Shown here one piece after another: positions 43,742 to 54,690 of a stretch of 64,000 nt of DNA (positions are counted from its first letter, which is position 1; the number at the start of each line of letters is the position of its first letter). The position numbers were made by a program, and so were the translations under genes. The DNA lies in assembly GCA_947646735.1 (NCBI GenBank), contig CANTFK010000987.1, forward strand, positions 434,001-498,000, read 5' to 3'. The notes beneath the pieces were generated by a model. The model had not been told where the DNA came from, searched no databases, and saw nothing but the letters and a program-made list of their open reading frames with translations. This DNA is from Peronospora farinosa (lineage: Eukaryota; Oomycota; Peronosporomycetes; Peronosporales; Peronosporaceae).

Positions 43742-44146
43742 AGTAAAGACCTGTTTAAGTGAATTTGAAAATAGCTGAAAAGTGTCTCTAAAAATGAATG
43801 ATACGGAGATCCAGGAGGACCCCACAGAACGGATTGAAAGTACCGTGTTCGCGTTACATTGCGTAAGAAAATATGTGGCAAACTTCCCCGCGATACGTTT
43901 GTCTATTGTGCGGAAAATAAACCTACACCCTGCGATGTTGTAGCATCTAAGTGAGCAGAAAATGATACATCACTGTGTTATGGGATCTAGACAAGGTCTG
44001 ATGATACAGACTTTATCATGCAGTATCTAAATGTCCAGAATTTAAAATGGTTTTTGTCTCGTGTCTCATACACCAAAAATATCAACTCTAAAATACCGGT
44101 TCTTAGCAGTTTTCTTTCAAGTTTACTTTAACAGGTATAGCTCTTC
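43742..44146. other. Bidirectional promoter region
   Basis: 405 bp between two divergent start codons (succinyl-CoA ligase at 43741, PXK-like gene at 44147). A possible 5'-UTR 3' splice site (TTAAACAG) lies just before the ligase ATG on the minus strand. No protein-coding feature. Confidence 0.5.
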
Positions 44147-45593
44147 ATGACGTCTACCTCTTCCTTTAATGCCACCCTGGCTGTATTATTAGCCGCCAAG
44201 TATTGCCGTCAATATCCTCTATTTCAATGGCGCGAAGAAGCTCTCCCATCGATTGGTAGACGCGCTGAGAAATATTGTTTTCGTATCGATATGCTTAATT
44301 TACGTCAAGAAACATGTGGTGAGATGGTGTTGGCTTTGATACCGGTACAATTAAGTCTACTGGATTTTCAAAAAGAAAATACCGTATACAAACTGAAATC
44401 GTTACTTGTAACTCTAAAGGTGCGTCTAATTTCATGATTTGACGCTTTAAAAAAGCTGCCTAAAAACCAAAAATCGAATAATTAATTTGATTTTTAATAC
44501 TCTGTAGCATCCATACATTCTTCCAGTCATGGATATTTCCTACTCTATCCAGAAGAAGGCTTTGCTACTAGTCCAGCCATTTATAGCTCCTGGCAGTTTA
44601 AAGGACCGTATTTATCAAGTAAAGAATCCTGCAACATCTTATGATGTCAAGTACCGACTTGAAAAGGCTCATCCATTGCCATTTCAAGACATTGCCAAGT
44701 TTTCACGACAAATTCTTGAAGCTCTTGCTGGACTTCGGTCCAAAGGATTTATATGTGACCATTTAAGCTCAACCAATGTGGTTGTGGACAATGGCAATGC
44801 ACGAGTCGCAGAAATTTATACGCCCGTATTGGCTATTGACCGCTATAAAGACAGTCGAAAGCTCACAGTGAGTCTCGAGCAACAGATGGACATTGATGTG
44901 CTACTTTTTGGGCACATTTTATATGAAATGGCGACCGGGATGGAATTATTGTGCCCTCGGCCTGAAAAAAAGGTGTTGCAAATGTTGGCACCAGAGATTA
45001 CTGAGGTACTGGAAGCTATTTTCTATTTTCAAGAGGGACTGGTCCAACCGGATATAGCACTGCTATCCTCGGAGGAGGAGAGTAAAAGTGTGGACGTTGA
45101 TGATGCTGCAAAAATGGTAAATTGCTCCGTCAATAGCCGCAACAAGAAACACTTGTTCCTTGTTGATGTGGAGAAAATGCTGGAAGATTTTCCATTGTTT
45201 AGTGCAGCTCGTGATGTCCCGCCGATCCGGACTCTGTTTTCTGGATTTCGTCTGGATTCCAACATGAAGAGTACAATTAAATACAGCATGCGTATAAATG
45301 CAAGCCGCAGTCAGGCGCACATTGTGCATTACAACGAACAAGAAACACTGCTGCGAGCTCGTCAACGTGCTGAACGTCGCGTCTACGAAGAGAAGGAAAA
45401 ACAGCAACAGCGTTGTCGGCAACTCACACCCAGTAAGAATTCAACTAGCAAAGGCATTGCATACAGCAGCAAGACCATAACGTCGAGAAGAAAGACGTTC
45501 CGCGCCGATAGTTTCCGGAAGCACGCCCGACGTACGTTGTCTCGGCCTGACAGTGATAAATCCAGTACTACGAGTGCGTCTTCTAATGCCTAG
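44147..45593 (+). CDS. PXK/Slob-like protein kinase-fold protein (probable pseudokinase), two exons
   Basis: Exon 1 is 44147-44419 and exon 2 is 44508-45593, giving 452 residues. The 88-bp intron (AAAG/GTGCGT to CTGTAG) is phase 0 and joins LLVTLK to HPYILPVMD. The kinase-like middle has LLLVQPFIAPGSLKDRIY, FSRQILEALAGLRSKGF, then DHLSSTNVVV where kinases have HRDL..N, and ARVAEI where they have DFG. It then reads MDIDVLLFGHILYEMATG. With the catalytic Asp and DFG Asp missing, it is predicted inactive as a kinase, as in the PXK/Slob group. No PX domain precedes it. The tail is basic and Ser/Arg-rich with a coiled-coil-like stretch (RARQRAERRVYEEKEKQQQR). Confidence 0.75.
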
Positions 45594-46338
45594 TACAGCA
45601 GAATCTCCACAACCATGGCGTATACGTTTTCAACTATCGGCACCGTGGGCTATTGTATGAACTTCTGCATTGCTGTGATAGTGCATGACAGGTAGTATGT
45701 ATGACCTGAAAGAGGCGACGAGTAAACATGCAGCTAATGTCACTTCGAGACATGAAGAGAATGCTGATTTCTTCACAAGCCGACGTGTGCTTTGAAAAAG
45801 CAAAAGCCAGCTCGACAAACGAGCCGTAATTTCTACGCCAAGAGCAAGCCTGCAAGCATGAGTTGGGGACCATGAAATATTTCACACAGGCCGCAAGGTG
45901 GTGAGCAAGACTAGAACATTGTCGAAACAATCATCGAGAGGACGACTTTGCTAATGTCACTGAGCTCTATGGCTTACAAAATGTTCATCAAGATAGCCTC
46001 GGAAGGCACCGCGATCCGTTCCACAGAGAAGACAGAAGAAGGTATACGAGAAGATCGTGACGTCCTGCTCCACGATTACGTGGAGAGACTAGTACAAAGA
46101 ACCCAGCAAGCACGTAGATATATTGGTCCGACAGCTGACCATCACTTTGCCTTTGTTGAGTAGATCTCCATCTTTGTAAAAACACAACGTTAGTGTAGAC
46201 TTTTCATCAGTCACTCAGCCAGCAAAGTTGTTTTCATCTCCTTGTTCTCTCCTTCATAATCACAAACAATTCGCACTCGCCAGTCTTCACAAGTTCTTGC
46301 AAGAATTGATAGCACTCGGTCTCTCCTTCAAATGGCTA
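45594..46338. other. Intergenic between convergent genes, nothing recognised
   Basis: 745 bp. Small frames of 60-100 residues occur on both strands, but none has a domain or a convincing composition. Confidence 0.4.
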
Positions 46339-47005
46339 TCATCGCACACCAAAAACGACCATGAATCTCTTCACGTCCACAACGACTTTGTCAAACTTAC
46401 AACATACCACTGGAGCTGGTAATTTCGAGTCCAAATTGTAGCAAACGCCTTGAATTTTCCGAATAGCAAACCAGTGCCTCTGCACCCATAGACTGCTGAA
46501 CGTCGTCGTCATGATCACATTGCACAGAACTCCTTCCACCTCATCAAACGGGATCAATTTCTCATCCACGGGCAATCGCTTGTCGATCCATTGCATCTCG
46601 TATCCTAAACCAGTAGCAACAAAATTCTGTTGTTCAGCCCAAAGTCTCCACTTTTCGAGATCTCCTCGAGTTTTCTTGCATGGATCACCTTTTTGCTGTA
46701 GAGCTAGAGTCAATAGATTGATATCATAGTTCCCAAGACCCATTGGAGCTTTGTGTGGGTTCCAGACCCAATGTAGCAGTCCATTGTTACCAGTCTGATC
46801 GATTCGAGTTGTCAATTCAGAACAGGTATCATCAAGTGAGCTTTTCGTGAATATGGGGCCTAGATCAATGTGAAAACGGTTAGTACATGAAGATAAAGTC
46901 TGTTAAGAGTTCGATTTGGAGTCAGTTGCCTTGGAGTACGTTGTTCAGAGCATGGAGACCACAGCGATAGAATATCTGGCGCTCGTGATACACTTCTTCG
47001 GTCAT
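46339..47005 (-). CDS. Josephin-domain deubiquitinase, two exons with a GC-AG intron
   Basis: Exon 1 is 47005-46930 (MTEEVYHERQIFYRCGLHA) and exon 2 is 46859-46339, giving 198 residues, the length of Josephin-1/2. The 70-bp intron starts GC (CAAG/GCAACT), contains a perfect TACTAAC branch site and ends TCTAG. Joining in phase 1 gives NNVLQGPIFT, the family's conserved block. Catalytic residues are visible: Cys15 in RCGLHALNN, His in RHWFAIRK, and the Asn/Asp of YNLDS. GNYDINLLTLALQ is another family block. It would remove ubiquitin from proteins. Without the GC donor the catalytic cysteine exon would be missed. Confidence 0.88.
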
Positions 47006-47560
47006 GTTTTTCTTCTGAAAGTCCTGTTTGTAAAGCTGAGACGAAGAATGCATTCAGGAGACCAAAGGATTGGGAAGTCCTTGGATGAGCTTTGGTGGTT
47101 GCTAGGAAACTATTACTATTGTGTGTCCCATGTTGTTCACTGCTGACTCAACACGAAGCTTTTACTACGAATCACATGGAGTGCTAATGCCAAATGGAGT
47201 ACGAGAAGGCTGGTTCATCCTTGGAAAAATGTCACCAACTTCAGCAAGAGCTCACCACGAAATACGATTCATGCAGAGTCTTGGGTGTATAGACGACTGC
47301 ACGGGCAATGACGGCTAGAGTTACAAGGCTACGACCATCAGGACCTTGACATGCAGGAATGATGAGAAGCAGAACATACTTTCAAAGACGCTGTCTACTT
47401 CTTCCAACCGCGACCGCATATCAACCGCTGAAACACCCATCTTTGATTCCCATTAGATCCTGCAACGACGTTTCACATCTAGCTAGCAACAGAACACATC
47501 TCGATATCCCCACAAGTTGCCATGATGCGTGTCTGCATTTGCCTTTACTCAGCCAGGCTA
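47006..47560. other. Intergenic upstream of the Josephin gene
   Basis: 555 bp holding the promoter of the Josephin gene and the 3' end of the helicase gene. Short plus-strand frames here look like chance. Confidence 0.4.
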
Positions 47561-50500
47561 TCAGGTTTCAACAACGAACGAGCTGTCGATACCAGCAATC
47601 GCATCTGAAAGAATGTGCAGCTCGTAGCGTGAACTTGCTGATGCCAACGGCAGTGATACATGCACCTTTTGTTTCCAAGCCACGTGCTTTACATGAACAA
47701 GCTCCTCTCCAGCACCCTGCGTCTTGGTCGTCAAGAGCACGTAAAAGCCGTACGGCTTGGGTTTCTGCAGTCGAGACGTGAAGGCAAGATTCCTGCCACC
47801 GTGGTAATTTAGGCCTGTCATTTCCACGTCAACTACTTGCTGTTGCTGCTTTTGATTCACGAGCACATCTACACGAAGCTGCGGAACTCCTTCTGCAACG
47901 CGAATAAGCTCGTCGATCTTGTGCTTCGTCAGAATACTAGGTCGACCTCTTTGCTGTTGCGTTTGCAGATTCTGCAGACGTTCAATAATCTGCGCTTTCG
48001 TGCTTCTCACCTCCAAAGCTGCTTGCAGATCAGCGACTCGTGATATTTGAAATTGTTCGTGCAAAAGCTTCACTACCGATTGTGACGCATGCGGCAACTG
48101 AGTCAGTACAGTCTCGCTGCCTACATTCGTTTCATCCGGCCAACGGCCTTGCACAACAGCTTGTGACAGACGAATCCCAGCGAAAATCAGGTCCGTAAGC
48201 TTCAGAAAAGCGCAGAGATCAATCGCAGCACTTAGCAAACGTGGCAAATGGTCCAATAATGTTCGGAGATCGTTTGTGAAGTCACTCGACGGCAGACGCA
48301 TGCCCATCAAATGCATTTGCAGCACCAGCAGCGTCTTCACTTCACTCCCATGCGTCTCCAGTAGTGCTCTCTGACGCTTAGGAGAACTCGAGAACAAATG
48401 CTTCAGCGGCGAGTACTTCACCTTCGTGCAAAGATCAGCAATCAAATTACTCATGATCTCGTTATGACGCAACGGGATATCACGAAGCTCCACGCTGGAT
48501 TCACAAATTACACACAGCAGCAGCAACGTGTTCTCCGCTGTAGTGTTCACCCTCACATTATCAGAGGGTACCGCTTTCAAAGTGACTAGCATGTTGGACA
48601 CTGAGCGCACATCCACGTAGAGTGACGCTGCAAGCTTTCCCGCAAACGTTGGCTCAACGGATAGCACTCCACCAGCTTGCGACGTGGTGATGCACTGACT
48701 GGACTCGAGCTGCTGCAACGTCGTCGATATCAACTGCTGGAAGAACTTTTCTAGCTCGTCTTGCTTCGTAAGGGTTTTATGCTGCTTCTCTTGCGTGCTG
48801 TGCTTGCCAGGTTTTGCATTAGACGACCCGATCGCCGCCATATCAGCCCCAACACCGTAGAAGCTAGGATTTTTGAGCACACGCTGGAACAGCAAACTCC
48901 AGCTCAAGTAATTCATCACGTCCTTCGTACTGTGGATCAAACCTGCCGCAATCTCGGCGTTCAAATGGTTAGCCAAGATGTAGGGCATCACATTGCTGCC
49001 GAGACAGGACTCAACAGCTAGAGGCTCATATAAAAACCGTTGCGTCATGTTCTTCTTGCTTTCTTCCACCAACACACACGCAATTCCCTTGTCATCCAGT
49101 AGCGGACGGCCAGCACGACCGATCATCTGGAGCAAGTCACCCAACGGGTAGGAGCGGTATCTCCCATTATGGAAGTATTCGGTACCCTTGATCACGACAA
49201 GGTGGGCAGGAAGATTAACTCCCCACGCAAGCGTTGACGTCGAGATCATGACTTGAATAAGACGATCCTTATACAGCTTTTCAACCAGCTCGCGATCTCT
49301 TCGCGCCAATCCAGCGTGGTGCAGGCCGATACCAAAGGAAAGCGTGTGCTTCAGGGTCTCGTCCACGATCTGATTCGACTGGCACATTGAATCTATGACT
49401 GCTTCATCCATCTTCAAGAAGCGCTTGCTTCCATCACCATTTTCGTCGGAAGCAACACAAAACTGGATCAAGTCGAGAGCCGTAAGTTTGGTCTGTGCCT
49501 TGGACGAAACAAAAATGAGCACAGGCTTGTCGGGAGAGTGAGTCTTGATAGCCATGAACGTCGGTTTGTTCATTGCAGCCATGCGTGCCACGTAATGGCG
49601 CTCCGGAAAGCCCTGAATGTGCACATCCATCGGTACTGGACGCACGGACGCTCGGAAGTTGTACACTTGGCCATCGTCATGGTTGTTAGCGTTACTGGCA
49701 GTGATCCCGCCCAGCCATTGACCCACGTCGCCTGCATTTGCAAGAGCGGTGGACAGCCCAATAACGCGGATAGGCGGACCAGAGCGCTTAAACCGTCTAA
49801 GACGACTGATTAGTACTTCCAATACGGCACCGCGTGGTGCCTCACCCACTAAATGAACCTCATCCACGACGACAAGTGCCATTTGAGTCATCAAAGTACG
49901 ACCAACCGTGCTGCTACGTGTAAGCAAATCCCACTTCTCCGGTGTTGTGACTACAATGTCTGCCTTGTTCAGAATAAACTCCACATTGACGAGAGTATCC
50001 CCGGTAACTTCCACCACCTTCTTACGCAAGTGTGCGTTGTTTTCAAACCGAGCCTTCCATTCCGTCACTTTCTCGCGAGCAAGTGCTTTCATCGGCGCGA
50101 TGTACACAATCAAGGAGCGCCGATTACGGCGTGTCGGAGTCTCTGAAGAGCCCTCAGCTTCACTATGAGCATTTCCACTGTGTTTCTGCTGTTTCCACAC
50201 CCGCAGCATTGCTAGCTCAGCACACACCGTCTTCCCACTACCTGTAGGTGCGCAAAGTAGCACATTTCCATTTTGATGATAAAGCTGGTGGAACGCTTGC
50301 GTCTGAATCGGATTGAAGTATTGGAACTTGCCGACGTACATCGCTTGGTAAACAGGGTCGTCAAGAGATTGAAGAGGTTGCGGGTGGAGTCGAAGAAGCT
50401 TTGTGTACATTTCATCTTTTTGCTTTTTTGTCTCAGCACTAGTACTTTCGACCGGCGCGTAGCTCACCTCGTAAAACGACTCGATTCCAACAAAACGATC

Positions 50501-53500
50501 GGAAAGAATGCGAATCACGTAATTTGCCTCCGTCTCCGTGTGTGAGATAAACACCGGCAGGTAGCATTCCATCTCAAGCGTCTGAGTGCCAGCCTTCCAT
50601 CCCATAAATCGGCTCTGGTGAAGGACAAAGTACTCGGAATGGTAGATGTAACCAGTAATAGCGTCTTCAACCCAAAGCCAAGAAGACAATGTTTTGCCCT
50701 GGAAAATTCCTTCTTTCCACTCTGGAAACAGGGGATAAAGGTCGAATGTGAGCTTGACCATCGTGCTGCCAAATGGTTGAGTCTGAACGTTGTCGATGTC
50801 GATGAACGGAGCGCTTTGGACCCATTTTTTTACCTTTGCGGTCAAGTGAAAAGCATCAGGGTCGACAATGGCATCGTACAGAGTCATATTGTGGCGGCGG
50901 TCAAACTCCGCAATGATGTCAAATGGTACATTTGGGAGCTGCAGCATCGCATTCTGGTCCCACCACATCTTTTGATCAATACACTTGGCAAGTTGCAGGA
51001 ATTTTTCAGCCTTTCGCGCACTGTTTTTCTTCAGACAGATTTCAAATAGCGCGCGACACACACGAGAACCATTCTGGGCAACGTAATTCGTGTCCGAGAT
51101 GAGTGTGAATGTCGACACACGAGCACGACCGATAAGACTCTGCAGAAGAACGTTTGTCTTTCCAGTGTATGTGTCCATACCGCCTCCTAAGATATCAATG
51201 CGACAGAACCTGCGCTTAAGCTTTTCCAGCTCCGACATTTCTTCTTCGCGCGATTTCAATTGCTCGAACTCGTTGCTACTGCAGAGCACTAGAAACACCT
51301 TCTCCCAGTCCAGGTCATCCTCGTAACCTTCTTTCTGACCTGCTTTGCTATCAAGGAGATCATTAAACGTCTCAATGGAAGTGTGTTGAATATAGAAATG
51401 GCTTGCTACACGTCCCATAGAGGTCACTGCAAATGCGGTCTTGCCTTCTTGATCGGAGCCCAATTGGATCTTCTCGCGAAGGATTTTAATCATCCGACAT
51501 GAAGCCAATTTCTCTGCAGCATCCATGAGCAGCTGTCTGCGTCGAGCGATCAGCATAGGGTCTTCATTTACATTGTCTAACTTCATTCCATAAGCTAATG
51601 GGTTCTTTCGCATGCGTACGTACAAATACGTGTAACTGAGCCACGTGCACGCTTCTTCCAAATTGCTCACGGTGCCGGAAACTATCTCAGCGTTCAAGTG
51701 ATCAGGCAACGCCTTGATCAGGGCCGACTCCATCGGGATTCCTGTAGTTAGCAATCGGAGGTAGTGTGGCAGCTGATCTTGTGTAGTCACTAAAACAGCA
51801 TCACCACTTGTATCGTACTGCGGACGTCCAGCACGGCCAAAGATCTGCATTACATCTAGCATGCTCAATTGCGTCATGCCGCCCTTGTCGGCATTGTACA
51901 CTTGAGTGCCCTTGATAAGGACCGAGTGTGCCGGCAAGTTCACACCCCAGGCCAATGTTGCGGTACAACACAACACGCGGATGTAGCCCTGCTCAAAGAG
52001 TTGCTCCGTCAGATTTCGGTCACTGCGTAGCATACCAGCGTGATGAATGCCCATGCCGTATCCTAGCAGCTCCCTGAGCTCCTTGTTGCGGCTTTTTTGC
52101 ACTCGATCCTGCAGACTAATAGGCATCTGTAGCTTTGAAGGTGGCAAGAATGCCTCTAGCGTGCCGGGCTCTTCTTCATTAGCACGCGCAAGCTCGACGA
52201 TGCTGTGCATCGTACCCGCCGTATCTTTCCGCGAGTGAACAAACACCATCACTTGTTCGTTATGCTGAACTTGCTTCAAGCAATGAGCTAGTGTGAGCTT
52301 ATTCATCATCAATTGGATTTGGCGTTGGCGACTCATGGTAGCGCCTGCAGCCTTCTTCTCTATAGCAAGGTCTTCTTGGCTCCTTGTAACCGTCGAGAGT
52401 GCTGCAGCACTCAGACCCAGAGCCTCTTTTAAGTTTGCATTCGTGCTCACACCAATAAATGTTTGATCCAGCGGTACAGGTCGGTACGTTGAGTCGAAAA
52501 AGAATAGCCCTCCCTTACCGCCATTAGTAGCTGCATTTTGCATGCGGACATCTCCACTGGGAACGTACACACGCAGAAATGACGCGACATCGACGTAGTT
52601 AGGTAGAGTAGCTGAAAGTCCAACAATACGAATCATGCTCTGCGTACTCTCCACGCGACGCAGCGTACGAGCTACAATCGTCTCAATAACAGGGCCACGT
52701 TCATCCGCAAGCAAATGCACTTCATCAATAATCAGAAGCTTCACCTGGCTAAGTAGCGATTGCTGGGTACTAGACTTGCGCGTAATGACGTCCCACTTTT
52801 CGGGCGTTGTCACGATCACATGAGTCTCTTCAATTTCTTTCTTCGTCAGCTGCATATCACCGGTAAGTTCACGTACTTTCAACTTTAAAGCATGTAGCCT
52901 TTGACCAAACTTTGTGACTACTTCTTGCGCCAAAGCCTTCATGGGAGCCACGTAGATTATCTTCATATTGGCCACTCCTTGACTAATAGACTGGTCTTGA
53001 TGGCGATTAAGCTGGGTTTTTAACTCTTGTAGGATAGCAAGCATAGCTACGTTAGTTTTACCAGCACCCGTGGGGGCACACACCAACAAGTTCTGATTCG
53101 AGTTGTATGCCGCATCAAAAAGTTTGGACTGCAGTCGATTGAGTTCCGTGATCCCATGAAACGCAGTTTGCGCAAAGCTATCGAGGCTCAAGATTGCCAC
53201 GAGCTTTTCTTCTCTATCCAGTGCCTTTTTAGCATGAGCAGGGATGAACACGTGCTCGTAGCCTTTATAGTGTGTCCTCTTGGTATTCGATGGCAGTGTA
53301 AGAGCTCCTGCTGCCATCAATTGACCCGCTGCAGCATTCGAATCATATCCTCCTTGCAATTCTCCAAACTCACGCTGTACTAGCGACGAGGACTGTAACC
53401 TTCGTTCTTCTTCCGCATACTCTCTCTGTAGTCTCAGCACTTCAGGATCGTATCCTGCCGCTTCCAACCAGTTCATTTCTTCTTTTTCCTCGCCGTTGTT

Positions 53501-54247
53501 TTGTCGATTGATCCTCCGTTGAGCCTTCCGTTGTTGCCGTTGAAATTGCTGCTCTGCTTCTGTCTGGATACTAAACGCCGTCGCTCTCATTCCTGTACTT
53601 GCACAATCTGCAAACTTCTCAGCCATCTCCAGCATCTTCTGTGCCTCATGTAACTTCTTCTTCGTAATCAATGAATCTCCTAATTCCTTCTTATGTTGCA
53701 CTGCAAATGCAATAAGATCCATGCCTTCGACCCCCACAAGTCCGAATAGCTGAGCCTGTATGATGTCAGCATCGCCGTGACTGTCTTGCACTATCTGCCG
53801 TACCGAGTCGGCCAGCTCCAGTGTCGTCAAGAAGCAATTCTCACTATTAGCAGTCGTTTGCTTGGCACAGGCTGTCAGTAGCAGCTCTACGGCATTTTCC
53901 TTGGTCTTAATGGGCTTAAATTCCTTGGATTTGTGTCTTTTCGAAGTCACCACGGCATTTACAGCGCCCGCTTTCGCTTCACGTTCATTGGCTGTACGTA
54001 ACATATCATGTTCTACTTGCAGCACCTTTAGTAGGTCATAAGGATGCACGGGGAGCGAGCTTTCTACCATTTTGTCTGAACATTGGAATGGATCTTGGAA
54101 TATTCGGCTTTGATTGACTGTAGCGTTGTCGATAGAGGGCGGTGAGAGCTGCGGAGACTTGCAAAATGTTGTATTTTGACTGGCAGAGATGACTGGACTA
54201 GAGGGAACTGGGAAGGCAGCGCGTAAAACCGACAGGAATGAAGTCAT
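47561..54247 (-). CDS. ASCC3: Giant DExH RNA/DNA helicase, ASCC3/Slh1 type
   Basis: 2,228 residues in one exon from the ATG at 54247. It has two Ski2-like helicase cassettes. Cassette 1 has Walker A APTGAGKTN at about residue 395, DEVHLL at about 510 and GLSATLPNYVDVA. Cassette 2 has APTGSGKTV at about 1,337, DEVHLV at about 1,460 and GLSTALANAGD. Each is followed by a winged-helix and a Sec63-like module. The N-terminal 300 residues are basic/acidic with LFGLVGVEGMDLI, as in ASCC3. The close paralogue is the spliceosomal Brr2; GLFFFDSTYRPVPL and the N-terminal block favour ASCC3/Slh1, which rescues stalled ribosomes and aids alkylation repair. Both Walker motifs are intact. Confidence 0.85.
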   Translation of the reverse strand: MTSFLSVLRAAFPVPSSPVISASQNTTFCKSPQLSPPSIDNATVNQSRIFQDPFQCSDKMVESSLPVHPYDLLKVLQVEHDMLRTANEREAKAGAVNAVVTSKRHKSKEFKPIKTKENAVELLLTACAKQTTANSENCFLTTLELADSVRQIVQDSHGDADIIQAQLFGLVGVEGMDLIAFAVQHKKELGDSLITKKKLHEAQKMLEMAEKFADCASTGMRATAFSIQTEAEQQFQRQQRKAQRRINRQNNGEEKEEMNWLEAAGYDPEVLRLQREYAEEERRLQSSSLVQREFGELQGGYDSNAAAGQLMAAGALTLPSNTKRTHYKGYEHVFIPAHAKKALDREEKLVAILSLDSFAQTAFHGITELNRLQSKLFDAAYNSNQNLLVCAPTGAGKTNVAMLAILQELKTQLNRHQDQSISQGVANMKIIYVAPMKALAQEVVTKFGQRLHALKLKVRELTGDMQLTKKEIEETHVIVTTPEKWDVITRKSSTQQSLLSQVKLLIIDEVHLLADERGPVIETIVARTLRRVESTQSMIRIVGLSATLPNYVDVASFLRVYVPSGDVRMQNAATNGGKGGLFFFDSTYRPVPLDQTFIGVSTNANLKEALGLSAAALSTVTRSQEDLAIEKKAAGATMSRQRQIQLMMNKLTLAHCLKQVQHNEQVMVFVHSRKDTAGTMHSIVELARANEEEPGTLEAFLPPSKLQMPISLQDRVQKSRNKELRELLGYGMGIHHAGMLRSDRNLTEQLFEQGYIRVLCCTATLAWGVNLPAHSVLIKGTQVYNADKGGMTQLSMLDVMQIFGRAGRPQYDTSGDAVLVTTQDQLPHYLRLLTTGIPMESALIKALPDHLNAEIVSGTVSNLEEACTWLSYTYLYVRMRKNPLAYGMKLDNVNEDPMLIARRRQLLMDAAEKLASCRMIKILREKIQLGSDQEGKTAFAVTSMGRVASHFYIQHTSIETFNDLLDSKAGQKEGYEDDLDWEKVFLVLCSSNEFEQLKSREEEMSELEKLKRRFCRIDILGGGMDTYTGKTNVLLQSLIGRARVSTFTLISDTNYVAQNGSRVCRALFEICLKKNSARKAEKFLQLAKCIDQKMWWDQNAMLQLPNVPFDIIAEFDRRHNMTLYDAIVDPDAFHLTAKVKKWVQSAPFIDIDNVQTQPFGSTMVKLTFDLYPLFPEWKEGIFQGKTLSSWLWVEDAITGYIYHSEYFVLHQSRFMGWKAGTQTLEMECYLPVFISHTETEANYVIRILSDRFVGIESFYEVSYAPVESTSAETKKQKDEMYTKLLRLHPQPLQSLDDPVYQAMYVGKFQYFNPIQTQAFHQLYHQNGNVLLCAPTGSGKTVCAELAMLRVWKQQKHSGNAHSEAEGSSETPTRRNRRSLIVYIAPMKALAREKVTEWKARFENNAHLRKKVVEVTGDTLVNVEFILNKADIVVTTPEKWDLLTRSSTVGRTLMTQMALVVVDEVHLVGEAPRGAVLEVLISRLRRFKRSGPPIRVIGLSTALANAGDVGQWLGGITASNANNHDDGQVYNFRASVRPVPMDVHIQGFPERHYVARMAAMNKPTFMAIKTHSPDKPVLIFVSSKAQTKLTALDLIQFCVASDENGDGSKRFLKMDEAVIDSMCQSNQIVDETLKHTLSFGIGLHHAGLARRDRELVEKLYKDRLIQVMISTSTLAWGVNLPAHLVVIKGTEYFHNGRYRSYPLGDLLQMIGRAGRPLLDDKGIACVLVEESKKNMTQRFLYEPLAVESCLGSNVMPYILANHLNAEIAAGLIHSTKDVMNYLSWSLLFQRVLKNPSFYGVGADMAAIGSSNAKPGKHSTQEKQHKTLTKQDELEKFFQQLISTTLQQLESSQCITTSQAGGVLSVEPTFAGKLAASLYVDVRSVSNMLVTLKAVPSDNVRVNTTAENTLLLLCVICESSVELRDIPLRHNEIMSNLIADLCTKVKYSPLKHLFSSSPKRQRALLETHGSEVKTLLVLQMHLMGMRLPSSDFTNDLRTLLDHLPRLLSAAIDLCAFLKLTDLIFAGIRLSQAVVQGRWPDETNVGSETVLTQLPHASQSVVKLLHEQFQISRVADLQAALEVRSTKAQIIERLQNLQTQQQRGRPSILTKHKIDELIRVAEGVPQLRVDVLVNQKQQQQVVDVEMTGLNYHGGRNLAFTSRLQKPKPYGFYVLLTTKTQGAGEELVHVKHVAWKQKVHVSLPLASASSRYELHILSDAIAGIDSSFVVET

Positions 54248-54464
54248 GGTCACGTCCTCGACGTATCAACTGATCTTTTGACTGCTAAGAATTGATGCAG
54301 GGACTTGTATTGAGGTTGGGTAGAGTAAGATCGATATGGCTACATTTGTGATGTATTATGAAATAGAAATCAGGTGTATAAAGCCCTAAGAAAGTTGTAT
54401 ATGACCGAAAAACGACATGTCAGAGTCAATGCCCATCGTGTGCCTTATAATGCGTGGGTATGAA
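54248..54464. other. Helicase promoter region
   Basis: Only 217 bp lie between the helicase ATG and the 5' LTR of copia C. The Copia insertion therefore abuts, and may influence, this promoter. Confidence 0.5.
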
Positions 54465-54676
54465 CGTAGAAAAGCGAATATTTGCTGTTCAGTTGGTCGA
54501 AGATTCGGCGCGATGTTTCGATTAGCGTCATCCGTTTTGATAGGAGGCAGAGCAGCTACTTGGCAAGATGAGTGGTGCGGATAGCTTTGGAGAACACAGC
54601 AGGTAGAAGAGAAGACATCAAGTTTGAATACGGAAATACTATTGTCCATCCACTGCCTACTACTGCCACACCTACA
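54465..54676 (+). repeat. 5' LTR of copia C
   Basis: 212 bp aligned with the ends of 60958-61433. The first base pair has mutated (CGTAGA against TGTAGG). It ends CCTACA immediately before the primer site. Confidence 0.82.
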
Positions 54677-54690
54677 GATTATGAGCCCAA
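54677..54690 (+). other. Copia C primer-binding site
   Basis: GATTATGAGCCCAA just inside the LTR. It has the same initiator tRNA-Met anticodon-loop complement as copia A and the TRIM. Confidence 0.75.

Noticed and set aside
45948..46163. 71-residue charged plus-strand frame
   Set aside because: Too short, no conserved motif, and lies between two convergent genes where 3' UTRs are expected.
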